64,000 bases of DNA from Achatina immaculata (GCA_009760885.1 CM019702.1:54039282-54103281); one strand, 5' to 3'; counted from the first letter of the stretch, positions 23,190 to 35,154 are shown. Made by a program: numbers and translations. Notes: generated by a model from the letters alone, not told the origin.

Positions 23190-25632
23190 GAATCTTATCT
23201 TATATCTTATATCCTTCCCGTGTCGTTAAACGTCACATAGGGCTCGCAAAGTAGTTCGCCAATTTTTCCTATCTTCGGCGAGACTTTCAACCTCATCAAA
23301 GGATTTTATGCCTGTTAATTTAGCCTCTCTTAATAATGTCCTCTTCAGAGTTTCATGCGGTCTGCCTCTTTTTCTTCGGCCTGTTGTGTTCCACTTGATA
23401 GCTTGTTTTGGGATTCTCTGATCATTTCTTCTCATCAAGTGACCAACATATGTCCATCTCCTTTTCCTGATCACCCATGAGACTGGTTGTTGTTCAGTCA
23501 TGTGTCTTATCCCTGCATTGTTCTTGAGTTCATTCCACTTGATGCCGAGTATTTTCCTTAGGCATTTGTTTTCAAAAGAGTCTAATTTCTTTTCTATTTC
23601 TTTAGTTGTCTTGCAGTTTTCGCATGCATAAATGAGGGTGGATATTACATTTGAATTGAATAGTCTTAACTTGATTTTTGTGCTTATAACTTTTGAATTC
23701 CATATGTTCTCAAGATTCTTGAAGACTGATGCTGCTTTTGCAATTATGGTCCTAATTTCCTTTTTAGTGTCACCATCCTGGTCTATGTAGCTGCCAAGGT
23801 ATGCAAATTGCTTGACCTCTTCAATATCTATCCCTTCTAATTATATTTTTCCATTTTGATTGAGAGGGATTTTCATTATTTTTGTTTTGTCCTTGTTAAT
23901 TTCAAGTCTTATTTTGCTAGCCAGTTAAGACAGACTGTCTGTTTTTTCTTGCATGGAATTCACATTTTTACTGATAAGAGTTATGTCATCAGCAAAAGCA
24001 AAGTCTTCTAGTTGGGTCCCATGTACCCAGTCAATACCTGTGTTACCTGTGCATTATTTTTTTCATTATGAAGTCTATTGTAATCCCAAAAAGTAAAGGG
24101 GACAGTATACATCCTTGTGTCACGCCTGTTTCAATCTGGAACCATTCACTCATCCGTTCTTCTGTTTAGATTGAACAAACATATCCATTGTAGAAGTCCT
24201 TAATGATGTTGACAGTTGTAGATGGTATTCCATATAGATTTAAAATTCTCCACAATGAATCTCCGTGTATGCTATCAAATGCCTTTTTAAAGTCTATTAA
24301 TTCATCAGTATTAATGTTTTCTGCTTTTCAATATTTTCTTCAAGTATTATTCTGAGAGTAAAGATCTGGTCGCGTCAGCTTCTCCCCTTTCGAAATCCTG
24401 CTTGTTCTTCTCTCATTGCGGTATCCACTGTATCTTTAAGTCTATTCAAAATAACCTTGCAAAATACTTATGACACAACTGATATTAAAGTTACTCCTCT
24501 CCAATTATTACAGTCACTAAAGCTGCCTTTTTTATGTATTTTAACAATGATTCCTTTTTTTCTATTTAGAAGGGACCTTTTCATCTTTCCAAATCTTATT
24601 AAACATTCTCTATAGTTGTCTCATGTTGTCACTTTTGATAGCTTTTAACATTTCGGGTGTTTTTTTCATCTTCACCTTCAGCTTTGTTGTTAGCCATTGA
24701 ATTCACTGCTATTTCAATTTCGTACAATGTAATTTCATCTAAGTTGACATTTATTTATGGTGTTGGTCAGTTTCAAGGTTTATCAATTCTTTGGGTGTGG
24801 TCGATTAAAGTTTTCTTGGAAGTGTTCAGACTATCCTTGCTTTTGGTCTTAACTTGATGTTAATAGGGTTCCAGTTTTGCTAAGGATTGGTCTTTCTTTA
24901 GATTTAATAGTACCTGTTAACCTCTTTTGTATGTTATATAAAGTTTTGCTGTCTCCTGTTTTTGCTGCTTTTTCTGCCTCTTTCGCCATATTGTCTATTT
25001 ATTCTCTTTTATCCCTTCTAGCTGAACTTTTTACTCTCTTGTCTATTTCTTTGTATGTTGCTTTTGCCAGATCTTTTCCACGATCTGTTTTTAAATTCAA
25101 TATGTCTAATTTGGCAGCTTGTCTTTCATGTATATACGTCCATGTGTTTTCTGATATCAATGCTTTTCTATTTGGTTTTTTCAGTCCAGCGCTTGCTTTT
25201 TCTGCTGTGATTATGGTTGTGCTGTAAGAATTCCATATTTCATCTATACCTATCTCCTCTACTTCAGAGTGTTGTGGAATGATTAACAAGTTCCTGTTTG
25301 AAATTACTGTTAGTATTCTCTTCTTGTAGGCTGTGGTTGTTTATCTTTCTGTGTATCGATTTCTTGTGTTGGCTTTTCAGTTTTAGTTTTATTTTCCCTA
25401 TACATAGATTGTGATCACTGTTACATCTGCACCCCTATAAGCCCTGACATCTATCAGAGATATTCTGTATTGCTTTCTAATACAGACATGATCTATCTGG
25501 TTTCTAGATCTATCATCAGGAGATATTCACGTTGTTTTATTTATCTCTTTGTGCGGAAATATTGTAACTCCAATGACCATGCCCTCTGTTAAACTTATTT
25601 GAATAAATCTTTCTCCATTCTGTTTTACGATG
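23190..25632 (-). mobile_element. LINE-B, longest copy: endonuclease end to 3' tail
   Basis: Minus-strand copy of about 2.4 kb. From its 5' side: C-terminal AP-endonuclease (GMVIGVTIFPHKEINKTT, RNQIDHVCI, IDVRAYRGAD; 25630-25400), the charged linker (open at 25289-24999), RT fingers and palm in broken frames (24700-23990), the FLYLGSYIDQDGD-type block, and an intact C-terminus at 23501-23226 ending TLRALCDV, followed by a TATAAGATAAGAT tail. Many stops in the RT. It defines LINE-B as an AP-endonuclease element and is placed just 5' of receptor exon P. Confidence 0.88.
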
Positions 25633-25720
25633 TCAGTCTCCCTCTCACTCTACTTTTTTAAAATGCCTAATACTATACAACACAATTAAGCATTCTTAAT
25701 TCCATCAGACTAATACAAAA

Positions 25721-25943
25721 ATGATTTTTGACAATAGTAATGTACGTGTGAAACCGAACACTTCAACTTCAAATGCTGCAGACAATAGTCCCATGAGCAG
25801 TCAAGCAGTAGAACTGTTCACATGGATTGTTGTTGTTGTGATGTGTCAAGCCGTTAATAATCTGGGTGTTCGGACACATTCCATCAATATCGGGTGCTTT
25901 GTAAAACAAGGATTTAAAGAATCTGTTAACATTAGTTTATTGG
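25721..25943 (+). CDS. Locus P exon 1 (TM1)
   Basis: ATG to phase-1 donor GTAAGAC, 74 codons plus one base. The leader contains the glycosylation sequons NTS and NNS-like segments. TM1 is VELFTWIVVVVMCQAVNN, followed by GCFVKQGFKESVNISLLG, the conserved end of exon 1. Confidence 0.72.
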
Positions 25944-26123
25944 GTAAGACATGTATTTTGTAAGTGCTATTTTTAGTGAAATATGAAATGTGCTTCTTGG
26001 TAGCATATTAACTGCGGTTACACTGTATCTCTGTAAGCATATAACAGCAAGTGCCAATTGAGATTCTCGCTACAGTTTATTTGAAGAAAGAATATCCTGG
26101 GCCTTACACACACTCACTTTCAC

Positions 26124-26254
26124 AGACAACATATAGTCTTATATGGCACTGAATATTTCTAAAATTGTCGCATCCATAGACAACATATAGTCTTAATTGG
26201 CACTGGATGATTCGAAAAATGTTATATTGTCTTATATTATACTGTATATTTCTA
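26124..26254. repeat. 54-bp minisatellite, split by LINE-A
   Basis: Units containing GACAACATATAGTCTTA at 26124 and 26178 are 54 bases apart, and a further related unit continues at 27338-27410 beyond the LINE-A insertion. LINE-A therefore landed within the array. ATTTCTAAAA / ATTTCGAAAA at its two ends could be a target duplication or simply repeat phase. Confidence 0.7.
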
Positions 26255-27338
26255 AAATAAAGGCATTTGATTGTGTACAACACCAGAAAATTTGGGAAAT
26301 AATGGAAAAAATGGGATTTCCAACGCATTTGATACAATTAACATCACTGCTGTATCTAGACAAACAAGCAACAGTAAGAATAAATGGTGAAACAAAACTT
26401 GGTTTGACATAAAACAAGGGGTCCGTCAGGGGTGGATATTGTCAACCTACTTATTTAACTCGTATACTGAACATATAATGAGGAATGTTAGAGAAGATGT
26501 AGACAAAGAATATTACGATGGCATAACAACTGGAGGTTATGAAATACCAGAGATTAGATATGCTGATGACACAGTATTACTGTCCACAACACAAAAAGGA
26601 ATGGATAAACTAATTATGTCAGTCCATAAGAACAGCGAAGAGCAGAACCTCTATCTTAATGCAAAGAAAACTAAATTGATGACAGATGACAAAACAAACA
26701 AGGCAGCTGAAATATGTATCAAAGAGTAAAAACTGGAAGAAGTGGAGAGTTTTAACTATCTTGGATCACAACTAACTAATAATGGAGGTACAATGAGGGA
26801 GATTAAAAGGATGACATTTATCGCTCTTCAGAAAGTAAAACAAATAAAGAATCTGTGGAAAGGAGCAGACAAAACCACAAAAATAAGATTTTTCATGGCA
26901 TACATCTTTCCCATCACAGCATATGCCTGTGAGACCTGGACACTTAATAAAACAGCTGAGAAAAACATAAATGCCTTTGAATGTAAATGCTACAGAAGAG
27001 TTCTCCAAATATCGTGGACACAAAAAAGAACAAATATATCTATACTACAAGAGCTTAATATTGAAGAAAGCTGGCTAGTAAAGAGGATTAAAGAGAGAAA
27101 ACTTAAATATTTGGACACATTAAACGTCATGATAATTTAGAGAAGACCGTATTGGAAGGACACATAATGGGAAAAATAAAGAGAGGAAGTCCAAAACGAA
27201 GATGGCTGCAAGACATCGTTGACGATCTGCAAATGGATGCATCAGCGACAGGCCATCGTGATCCCAACCGAGAGGCCTACAGGAGTGCTGTTTGGGAGTC
27301 AAAGTTAAGCAAAGGGACATGCAAATGAATGAATGAAT
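26255..27338 (+). mobile_element. LINE-A in intron 1 of locus P
   Basis: Plus-strand copy starting at RT motif A (KAFDCVQHQKIWEIMEKMG). Catalytic motif intact as IRYADDTVLLSTTQKGMDK near 26555. Then FNYLGSQLTNNGGT, YACETWTLNKTAEKN and the C-terminal block, with a TGAA-repeat tail at 27325-27338. Frames break near 26410, 26730 and 27110. Same orientation as the host exons. Confidence 0.9.
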
Positions 27339-27484
27339 GAAATTTCGAAAATTGTCGCATCCATAGAGAACATATATTCTTGCATGGCACTGAGTATTTA
27401 GAAATTGTTTTTCTTTAGTTTCCACAGTGTATTAGTCGTAAATTTCAACTTTTTATATTTTTAAAATATTCTCCTCTCATTTAG

Positions 27485-27695
27485 GACTGGCAATCTCTGA
27501 CCTTGGTTATCTTATAACACTTACGTGGATAAATATCTGTTTAACACCTGCAGCCCACAGAGCTGAAATACCTTCTGACTTAATGGAAACTATTTGACTG
27601 CTGTAATGCCACACCTTACTTTCACCAGAATTTCCAGCAGCATGACAGCCATAATCGCATTAGAGAGATGTGTGTGTATAATAGCAGCATTAAAG
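27485..27695 (+). pseudogene. Locus P exon 2 (TM2-TM3), frameshifted
   Basis: Acceptor TTTAG then GGA-CTG-GCA on joining to exon 1 (GLAISDLGYLITL, the LAxSD motif of TM2). After the 4-base deletion the other frame gives PHLTFTRISSSMTAIIALE and RCVCIIAALK (the ERxxCVI block replacing DRY), then donor GTAAGG. Confidence 0.75.
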
Positions 27696-27727
27696 GTAAG
27701 GGATAATCTCGTTTAGTCTGTTACGTT

Positions 27728-28245
27728 AAATATCACATACATAGTGAACTCATCAGCCTAAATATCACATACATAGTGAATTCATCAGCCTAAATATCAC
27801 ATACATAGTGAACTCATCAGCCTAAATATCACACAAACAGTGAACTCATCAGCCTAAATATCACACAAATAGTGAACTCATCAGCCTAAATATCACACAA
27901 ATAGTGAACTCATCAGCCTAAATATCACATACATAGTGAACTCATCAGCCTAAATATCACATACATAGTGAACTCATCAGCCTAAATATCACACAAATAG
28001 TGAACTCATCAGCCTAAATATCACATACATAGTGAACTCATCAGCCTAAATATCACACAAATAGAGAACTCATCAGCCTAAATATCACACAAATAGTGAA
28101 CTCATCAGCCTAAATATCACACAAATAGTGAACTCATCAGCCTAAATATCACGCAACTAATGCACTCGTCAGTCTAAATATCACACAAATAGTGAACTCA
28201 TCAGCCTAAATATCACACAAATAGTGAACTCATCAGCCTAAATAT
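27728..28245. repeat. 32-bp satellite, about 16 units
   Basis: Unit approximately AAATATCACACAAATAGTGA plus ACTCATCAGCCT, 32 bases, very homogeneous except one diverged unit near 28150. Two variants alternate at the centre (CACAAATAG and CATACATAG). No spacers between units. Confidence 0.95.
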
Positions 28246-28711
28246 CAGAATCATTGAATTCTTCCACTAGCTGTGTGACTATCTTGTTTTCAGTGTCTCC
28301 AATCATTACTAAGACAAAGATACCCCTACCATTCAATAAAATGGATTATGATGTATTGCTAGTTCTTATGTATTCCTTGCCTTGACAGCAAAACCGAAGG
28401 GTCATGTGATCAGTATAATACCCGACTGCCACTCCACTGAATGAGAACCAAGATAACCTATTCTGCAGCTTGGTAACCTTGATGCCTACGGCTGAATACA
28501 AAAGTATCGGCGTCAGAAATATGGCCTCCATTAACACAAACGTTATTTGGTCGCTAATATAAATGCTTGTGAGACGCAATTACTCATACGTCAGTATTAA
28601 TTTGTGCGTGTGTATCCTCATGATGGCGATAATTTACCAAAATATTCTCCTGCGCGAATCAATGTAATATTCTCGTTAACCATATAACGGAATGTTTAGT
28701 CTGTGACTGAC
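28246..28711. other. No gene recognised
   Basis: A 77-codon minus-strand frame (28346-28579) has two hydrophobic segments but no family match. Sequence expected for receptor exon 3 is absent. Confidence 0.5.
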
Positions 28712-29223
28712 TGTAGGTAGAAACCCTGTTGTTGTGGACAAACAGTGGTGACCATTACTCACTTGTTTAAGCGAGAACAGGGAAAAAGTTATCCGTATTC
28801 CGAAACAGAGCTCAGTCACGTGGTCTGACTGGCGGGATGCATGAAAAGTTACGTTCTGCTCTAGATGTGAAAGAGAAAGGATGTGTTAGTTTTGTGTTGG
28901 AATGTATGCTAGGGATTGTTTGTGTCATAATGTAAGTTTCTGTGTTTGGTTGTCCTTTTTCGGACAAAAGTGTTGTAGATTCTAACATGTACTAGTTGTG
29001 GTCAATGTGTCCTTTTTAGGGAAAAGTGTTGCTCTAGGTGATTTGTCAATTTCATGACAAAGATTGTCATAAGCTGTGTCGTGTAGTACTTGCGTATTGT
29101 CCCCTTTTTGGACAAAAGTTTGAGAATCTAGGCTGAAAGGTTAGGTTGCAGTTTTTGGTATATATGAAGTTAGAATGTTTTTACTGTTGTCTGACTGTGT
29201 CTGTTCCATGGCAAAGTTAATCA
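28712..29223 (+). repeat. 5' LTR of LTR element 2
   Basis: Starts TGTAGGTAGAAACC and ends near TTAATCA. Colinear with 35170-35676. Shares the block GCTCTAGATGTGAAAGAGA and the repeated TTTTTGGACAAAAG-type motif (28965, 29105). Confidence 0.83.
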
Positions 29224-29700
29224 ATCGGATAGTTTTACCTTATTCATTGTAGCGGTCAAGTAAATCTTCTCTGTCTTCTTCTTCTTCGTTCGCTTCTACC
29301 ACCAAGGCCACACTGTGATCCTACTGAATGTACGCCTGTGGTCCTCGTTAGGTCCCGTGGTCTCCTGTGTGGTCCCCGAAGAGATCCCGAGAGGACCACA
29401 AGAGGGTCAGAGTATCGCAGGGCTTTCGCCTGTATTCTTGGTGGGTCTCTGAAGCGGATTGCGTGACACCGTGGTTTTCGTTGCACCAGTTTAGTCTAGA
29501 GTTGGACTTTCTCAGCATGATTAGGATACGCAAGCATCCCCGCCGGGTGAGAGGTGGTTGCCTATCTAGACTGCCCTGGTCCAGTGTCTCTGACTTCAGC
29601 ATTTTGTGGTTGTGGCCGCTACCCTTCCTAGTTGTGACCAGGATGGAGCTTTTGTCCAGGAGGACGAATCCTCGGCACTAGTGACTTCCACTCCTGGCTT

Positions 29701-30010
29701 GAGCCGGTTTAGGCATATTATCCCAGTATGGGCATGTTTGGGACGTAACCGACCTCTAGAGCAGAGGTACTGTGACATGGGTAGCCTTCAAGATTCACCC
29801 CTGGTATGAGCCGGTTTAGGCATAATTCACCAGTATGGGTGTATGTCAGGCGTGACCGACCTCTAGAGCGGAGATGGCATGGCATATCTAGCCATCAAGT
29901 TCCATCCTGGTGTGTGCCGGTTTAGGCATATTTCACCAGTGTAGGTGTATTCGGACGTGGTCGGCCTCTAGAGCAGAGGCGCCGTGGTATGTGTAGCTCT
30001 CGTAGCGATA
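29701..30010 (+). repeat. 106-bp tandem repeats in the leader of LTR element 2
   Basis: The motif GAGCCGGTTTAGGCATA recurs at 29701, 29808 and 29914, spaced 106-107 bases, and in diverged form at 30181. Each unit holds CCTCTAGAGC followed by AGAGG or GGAG, a small palindrome. Located between the 5' LTR and pol. Confidence 0.8.
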
Positions 30011-30530
30011 CTACTGGACATACCGATTAAATTTCACGTTATCCTTTAAACCGCCTTTTCATATCGGTGCTGCACAGCAACCTTTATTTCTTTTCCGCAT
30101 TTTCTTCCTTGACCGAGAGATGCTTCACTCCACGCGCGGCATTCGAAGAGTCTCGCCATCAGTGTCTTAACCTCTGGGATAAGCCGGTTCATGCATTTCA
30201 CCCGATATGACTGCACTCAGGACGTTGGCGACTTCTAGACCAGAGATGCTGTGATTTGACTGTTTGCTTCGCTTTATCCTTTCTACCACCTTTTCCGCAG
30301 TGGTGCTGCGCGGCAACCCCATTTGCAAATTTCTTCATTGGCCGGGAGGAGCACCGCTCTACGCACGGCAGCTGAAGAATCTCGCCAGCAGTGTAATCTT
30401 CTCTGTAAATGGTGACGTTATATAACGTAGTGAACGAAGAATACAGATTCATTAATACTTCAAGTCAGTTAGTTGCAAAACACACACACATACTAGCACG
30501 GTACAGTACAGTATGTGGACACAACCTGTA

Positions 30531-30532
<2 letters not shown>

Positions 30533-30579
<47 letters not shown>

Positions 30580-30890
30580 GCCTTTCTCTCCCTTGAGAGC
30601 ATAGGCCACGGATAAAGGCTCTCCAGTCATCCTTGTTCTTGGAATTATTCTCTTCTTTGTTCCATGTGCATCCCATGTCTCTGAGCACTGTCATAATTTC
30701 TCTTCTGCAATTGAATCTATATCTTCTTCGTTTTCTATTCCTTGAGAATTCCATTTTAGTGCCTGTCTTGCTATGCTGGTGTTGGGTTTCCTCAGAGTGT
30801 GGCCAATCCACCGCCACCTCCTAGACATGATATTCAGGTTCACAGATCCAACATTCTTAACATTCGTAACAAGAATATTCCTCATTGTGG
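30533..30890 (-). mobile_element. LINE-H 3' end with (GAT)n tail
   Basis: Minus-strand fragment carrying [17 protein letters not shown] and ALKWNSQG, the RT C-terminal block, with a tail of about 15 GAT units (seen as ATC at 30533-30579). Interrupts LTR element 2 just upstream of its RT remnant. Confidence 0.83.
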
Positions 30891-30892
30891 CT

Positions 30893-31825
30893 TTTGGTGC
30901 ATTCCTATGACGGAAAATGTCAAGATCTTCACGTCATTTGGCCTCAAAGATGCACCTTCTACGTTTGTCGTATGGATCGGGTATTGCAACGCTTTGAGAA
31001 GTTCACACAAACCTACAATGATGACATTCATTGATGGAACTATCGAAGATTATGTTCGCGATCTTCAGACGGTCTTTGACCGGATGCGCGAACACAAGGT
31101 CAAGCTTAAACAATCTAAATACCACTTTGCGGCCTCCGAGACAAAGTATCTCGGATATGTTATCAGTCAGTAGGACATAATCTCCTGATAAGGTCAGAGC
31201 CATTGCTGAAATGCCGTCTCCTTTGAGTGTAAAGGAGGTGCTTTCCTTTCTGGGGACGTGTAGTTATTATAGTCGTTTCATTCCCCATTTTTCGGAGATT
31301 GTGGCTCCCATTGTCGATTCAACCACGATGGGTCATATATTCAAACGGCAGAACATAGCGTTCGAGTTTCCGAAGGATCAACTTGCGAAGTTTCCTCTTC
31401 TCTCGCATCCTGAATTGCAGAAACCGCTTACCATGTGCACAGATGCCTCCAGTGTTGCAGTTGGAGCCAGTTTTGTGCAGACTGCATCAAATTCTAATGG
31501 TCTCTCTGTGGAAGAGCCCTTTTGTTCTCTTTCACAGAAGCAGTCGCGAATCCAGACTAAGTGGTTACTTTCGAAAGAGAAGAGTATGCTCTCCATTATG
31601 CCATGCAGAAATGTAAGTATTTTCTGGCGAATAGACTCTTCGTAAAGAAGTCTGGCGATAGACCCTTGGTGGATGTGTTTCTCAGCCGCCAGGAGATACT
31701 GGACATCAATAAGGAGAGGTGGTGTACTAACCTCCGCACCATAGACCTAGAGATGTTGTTTTATCCGGGTGGGAGGAAAGAAGTCTTAGCACGTTTCGAT
31801 GGTGCCAGCTTTGTTATTACTTAAT
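30893..31825 (+). pseudogene. Gypsy-type pol remnant: RT palm, thumb and RNase H
   Basis: Successive frames give [13 protein letters not shown] (RT), TYNDDI (catalytic YxDD, just before a frameshift near 31030), DLQTVFDRMREHKVKLKQ, KYLGYVISQ then a stop, VLSFLGTCSYYSRFIPHF, and the RNase H start LTMCTDASSVAVGASFVQ with the catalytic Asp. RT fingers were lost at the LINE-H insertion. At least two frameshifts and several stops. The final part near 31740 may correspond to the connection region. Confidence 0.8.
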
Positions 31826-31987
31826 AGTAGTAGGGACCTAGCTCAGTCACAGAAGACTGAGACAAACGGGGTCAGGTCAGCGAGTTTGAGTAAGGCTTAT
31901 TCCCAGGTAGGCAGTCCGCCTATGGTGGATTGCTCACTTTAGACTGATCTGCCGTGTCCCTGCCAGTTGAAGTAGACAGACGATATA

Positions 31988-32140
31988 GTGACAAATGTCT
32001 CGTTGCCCAGTGGGACTGAAAGTAGAAACCGGATCGTTGTCGGTCCGCGATGCAGCGTCCCAGTAGGGAGAGATATTGTCTTCCACCACCTTCTCGTTTT
32101 GTTCCTCGGGTACCTCCATGGTTCCCGCAGGAAATCAAGC

Positions 32141-32186
<46 letters not shown>

Positions 32187-32515
32187 CTGGGTCTCATCCC
32201 TCAGATCATCATACGCAGGTGGATACTTCCGCACCAGCAGTTCCCATGTCGGTGGATGATTTTCGACCCCGACATAGGCGGAAGCAGTGGAAGCGAGTTG
32301 AGATCTGTCATCATTCTCTGAAGGAACACTTCTTTGACAGTGAAGATTATTTTCCTGACGAGACTTCAATTAGTGCCGATTGGACTGACCACTTGTACGT
32401 CTCGAATCTTAAGCTAGTTGTGGCTATAGGACATATACTCGAGGGAGTGGATATTGATACCTTCACCATGAAAATGGTCCATAAGTCACTATTGCAGAAG
32501 TTTCGCTCCATTTAG
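31988..32515 (+). other. Unidentified ORF remnant in LTR element 2
   Basis: The frame runs through a (GA)n microsatellite (32145-32182, encoding Arg-Glu repeats) and then about 110 codons of normal composition, including VDDFRPRHRRKQWKRVE and NLKLVVAIGHILEGVDIDTF. No similarity recognised. It sits where integrase or a further ORF would be expected. Real coding descent is plausible only for the part after 32185. Confidence 0.35.
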
Positions 32516-32726
32516 TTGGACGAGAGGAAGCAATTTATTCAGCATGTGGTTGTGAACATCATAGACCTGAAAGTTCCATGGACCGTATTGTTGGAAATTA
32601 GTAGTAGATTCTCACAAGCAAAATTAGAAACTAGTTTGTTAGTGTTCTTCGAAAAAGGCGTTAATCATTTAATAGAGATAAAATGTGTACATATATATGT
32701 ATATATTTTTTCCTTTACATGTTGAT

Positions 32727-34984
32727 TTGTACTATATTGCTCGTATAAGCTGTTGGATGTTTTCAATATGTGCTGGAGCACAGGTAAGTTACCTCAAATC
32801 TGGAAGGAAGCAAGCATGGTACCACTGCTAAAACCAGGGAAAAACAGTGATACTGCCTCCAGCTACAGGCCAATCGGTCTCACTAGCTGCCCGTGCAAAA
32901 CGATGGAACGCATCATTGACCTGAGGCTAAAATGGTACCTAGAAAGTGAAAACCTTCTCGTTCCACAACAAGCAGGATTTAAGCAGTACTACAGTACGGA
33001 AGATCAAGTGACCTACCTCTCTCAAGAGACTGAGGATGCATTCCAAGAGAAAAACCTTGTACTAGCAGCGTGGATAGACCTGAAGAAAGCCTTTGGTAAA
33101 TTATGGAAAAAAGGTCTGCTGTGGAAACTAAGAAACTGCAATGTGAATGGAAGACTATACAACTGGATAAAGTCCTATTTACACAATAGAAGAGCTAGAG
33201 TAGTAATGGATGGACACAAAAGCCAGAAAGTACTTCTGCGACACGGTGTACTAGAAGGAGGAGTCCTTTCGCCAACACTATTCATTGTATTCATTAATGA
33301 CCTGGTCAAGGAACTTCCCTATGGAATCAAAGCGGCACTGTATGCAGATGATCTGGTCATGTGGTGTACAGATGAATATGCGACAGTTGCTACACAAAGA
33401 CTCCAAAGAGCAGCAGACATCTTGACATCATGGACAAACAAATGGTGTGTAAGTATCAACACAATGAAATCAAGTACCACTCTGTTCACCCTCTCATCTA
33501 AACAGAAAGCAGGTAAGATCTTTGTAAATGAAATACCCTTAAGGATGGACAATCAACCCACTTACTTAGGAGTGACTCTTGACTCAAAACTGACGTGGAA
33601 GCAACACATCAACAGTGGAGAAGCAAAAGCCAGAAGAAAACTAGCCATATTAAGAAAATTGAGTGGAACCACATGGGGAGCTAGTGAAAGAATCCTCAAG
33701 AATGTATATCAGTAAAGTATTCTACCACATTTAGAATATGGCTCAACATCTTGGTGCACAGCATCAAACACTACGCTGCATAATCTAGACAAGGTTCAAA
33801 ATCAGTCACTACGGATTATCACAGGCGCCATGAAGTCCACACAAATAGTAGAAATGCAGAAAATAGTTGGTGTTCAAGCGCTAAAGGAACGTAGAGACAC
33901 AAAGGTCATGACCATGGGAGAAAAATTCCTTAGCTCTGTAAGCCTTCCCCTGAAGGAGAGATTCAATAACTTGGCATTAGGACGGCTTAAAAGAAGCAGC
34001 TTCATTCATCAGGCCAAGCGTATGCGTAAGCTGATACCTGACCTTCCAACTGTAGTCGCTCCATTATCATCTGTACCAGAGCATACACCATGGAAAGAAG
34101 CAGATTATACACATATAACTATTCAAACTGAAGTGAAAGGTGTGCAGAATGGTGAGATGCAGAGCAGTCTTGTAAGATCAACAGCCACACTTAGTGTTCT
34201 AGATGACAAATATCCATGTGACACCTGGATACGTGTGTATGCAGATGGATCTGCACATAATGCCATAAAGAATGGAGGGGCAGGAGCATATATTGAATAT
34301 CCAAACAACACTACTGACAAGATTTCTATACCCACTGGTAAATACTGCAACAACATTGATGCAGAGGTTAGGTCAATTATTGCTGCAGTTGAAAAACTAT
34401 CAGACTCCAGAATTGATACTTGTCCTGTAGTAATTCTCACAGATGCAGGATCAGTACTGGAAGCTCTTCAGAGCAACAAACTACCAGACCTTAAGGATGC
34501 CTTGTCAAAAATTGGCTTACAACATGGAGTCACTTTGCAATGGATTCCCTCCCACTGTGGGATACCAGGCAATGAGAAAGCTGACCATCTGGCTAAAGAG
34601 GGCAATGAAATGGAGCAACCAGACATACCAATCACCTATAATCAGAAGAAAAGCATGATAAAAACCTACAGGAAGCCACAAACACCGCCACATGATGACT
34701 ATCACATGCTAAACAGAAAGGAACAAGTCACCATCTTCCGTCTCCTAACAGGACACAACCGACTCCGAAGTCATATGTATACACAGTTTAAGGTTGGTAC
34801 TACTAATCTATGTACATGTGCCCAGGTACCCCAAACTGTGGAACATATCCTCCAGAACTGCATCAACTACGAGACACTGAGAAATAATTACTGGCCCAGT
34901 GAAACCACTAAAGAAGATAAGCTCTACGGTTCCATACATGAGTTACAAAAAACAGTGAAATTTATCCAAGAGACACGACTGTAG
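32727..34984 (+). pseudogene. RT plus RNase H ORF, single stop
   Basis: RT: VPLLKPGKNSDTASSYRPI, WIDLKKAFGKLWKKG (motif A), GVLSPTLFIVFINDLV, ALYADDLVMWC (catalytic YADD), PTYLGVTLDSKLTWKQHI. One TAA at 33713-33715 interrupts the thumb. Reading continues in the same frame (LPHLEYGSTSWCTAS) into an RNase H with all four catalytic acids: VYADGSA (34237-34251), AEVRSI, LTDAGSV, NEKADHLA. A cysteine-rich C-terminus (CTCAQVPQTVEHILQNC, a CCHC-like pattern) ends at 34984. The RNase H would degrade template RNA. Confidence 0.87.
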
Positions 34985-35021
34985 ATATAGACAGACAATG
35001 CGAACGAAGAAGAAGAAGAAG
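32727..35021 (+). mobile_element. I-clade-like non-LTR element with RNase H
   Basis: 5'-truncated at the RT, nested in LTR element 2, with a tail of five GAA units at about 35007-35021. The longest nearly intact retroelement ORF of the window. The order RT then RNase H in one frame fits I/Nimb-like clades rather than the RTE/L2-like families around it. Confidence 0.85.
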
Positions 35022-35154
35022 TATATGTGATGACATGTCATTTTTGGTTTTTTGCAGTTTTTTGCTTGTAAGAGGCCTCCACGTAATGTATAGTTATGAA
35101 CCTCTTTGGTGTGCTTCCCTCTGAGAGATTTGGAGGTAGCAAATCTCTACTTTT

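Larger units (their letters stand above)
25721..27695 (+). pseudogene. Chemosensory-receptor-like GPCR pseudogene (locus P)
   Basis: Two of the expected three exons are present. Exon 1 (25721-25943) and exon 2 (27485-27695) have good splice sites and the family phases. Exon 2 is 211 rather than 215 bases: a 4-base deletion near 27588-27597 shifts the frame immediately before TM3 (tyrosine-tyrosine-leucine region). Exon 3 was not found. The sequence after the exon 2 donor is a 32-bp satellite and then LTR element 2. Intron 1 holds a LINE-A copy. Function as a receptor is excluded unless exon 3 lies elsewhere and the deletion is an assembly error. Confidence 0.72.

Noticed and set aside
27728..28245. 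Regular 32-bp direct repeats, at first sight CRISPR-like
   Set aside because: Units are contiguous with no unique spacers, and the context is eukaryotic. It is a satellite.
28346..28579. Membrane-protein exon on the minus strand
   Set aside because: No ATG context, splice site or family match. The length is compatible with chance in this composition.
32150..32190. LINE-C tail in the (GA)n at 32145
   Set aside because: The characteristic terminal block before the LINE-C tail is absent, so this is an ordinary microsatellite.
32050..32259. Arg-Glu repeat proteins in three frames
   Set aside because: Produced by the (GA)n microsatellite at 32145-32182.
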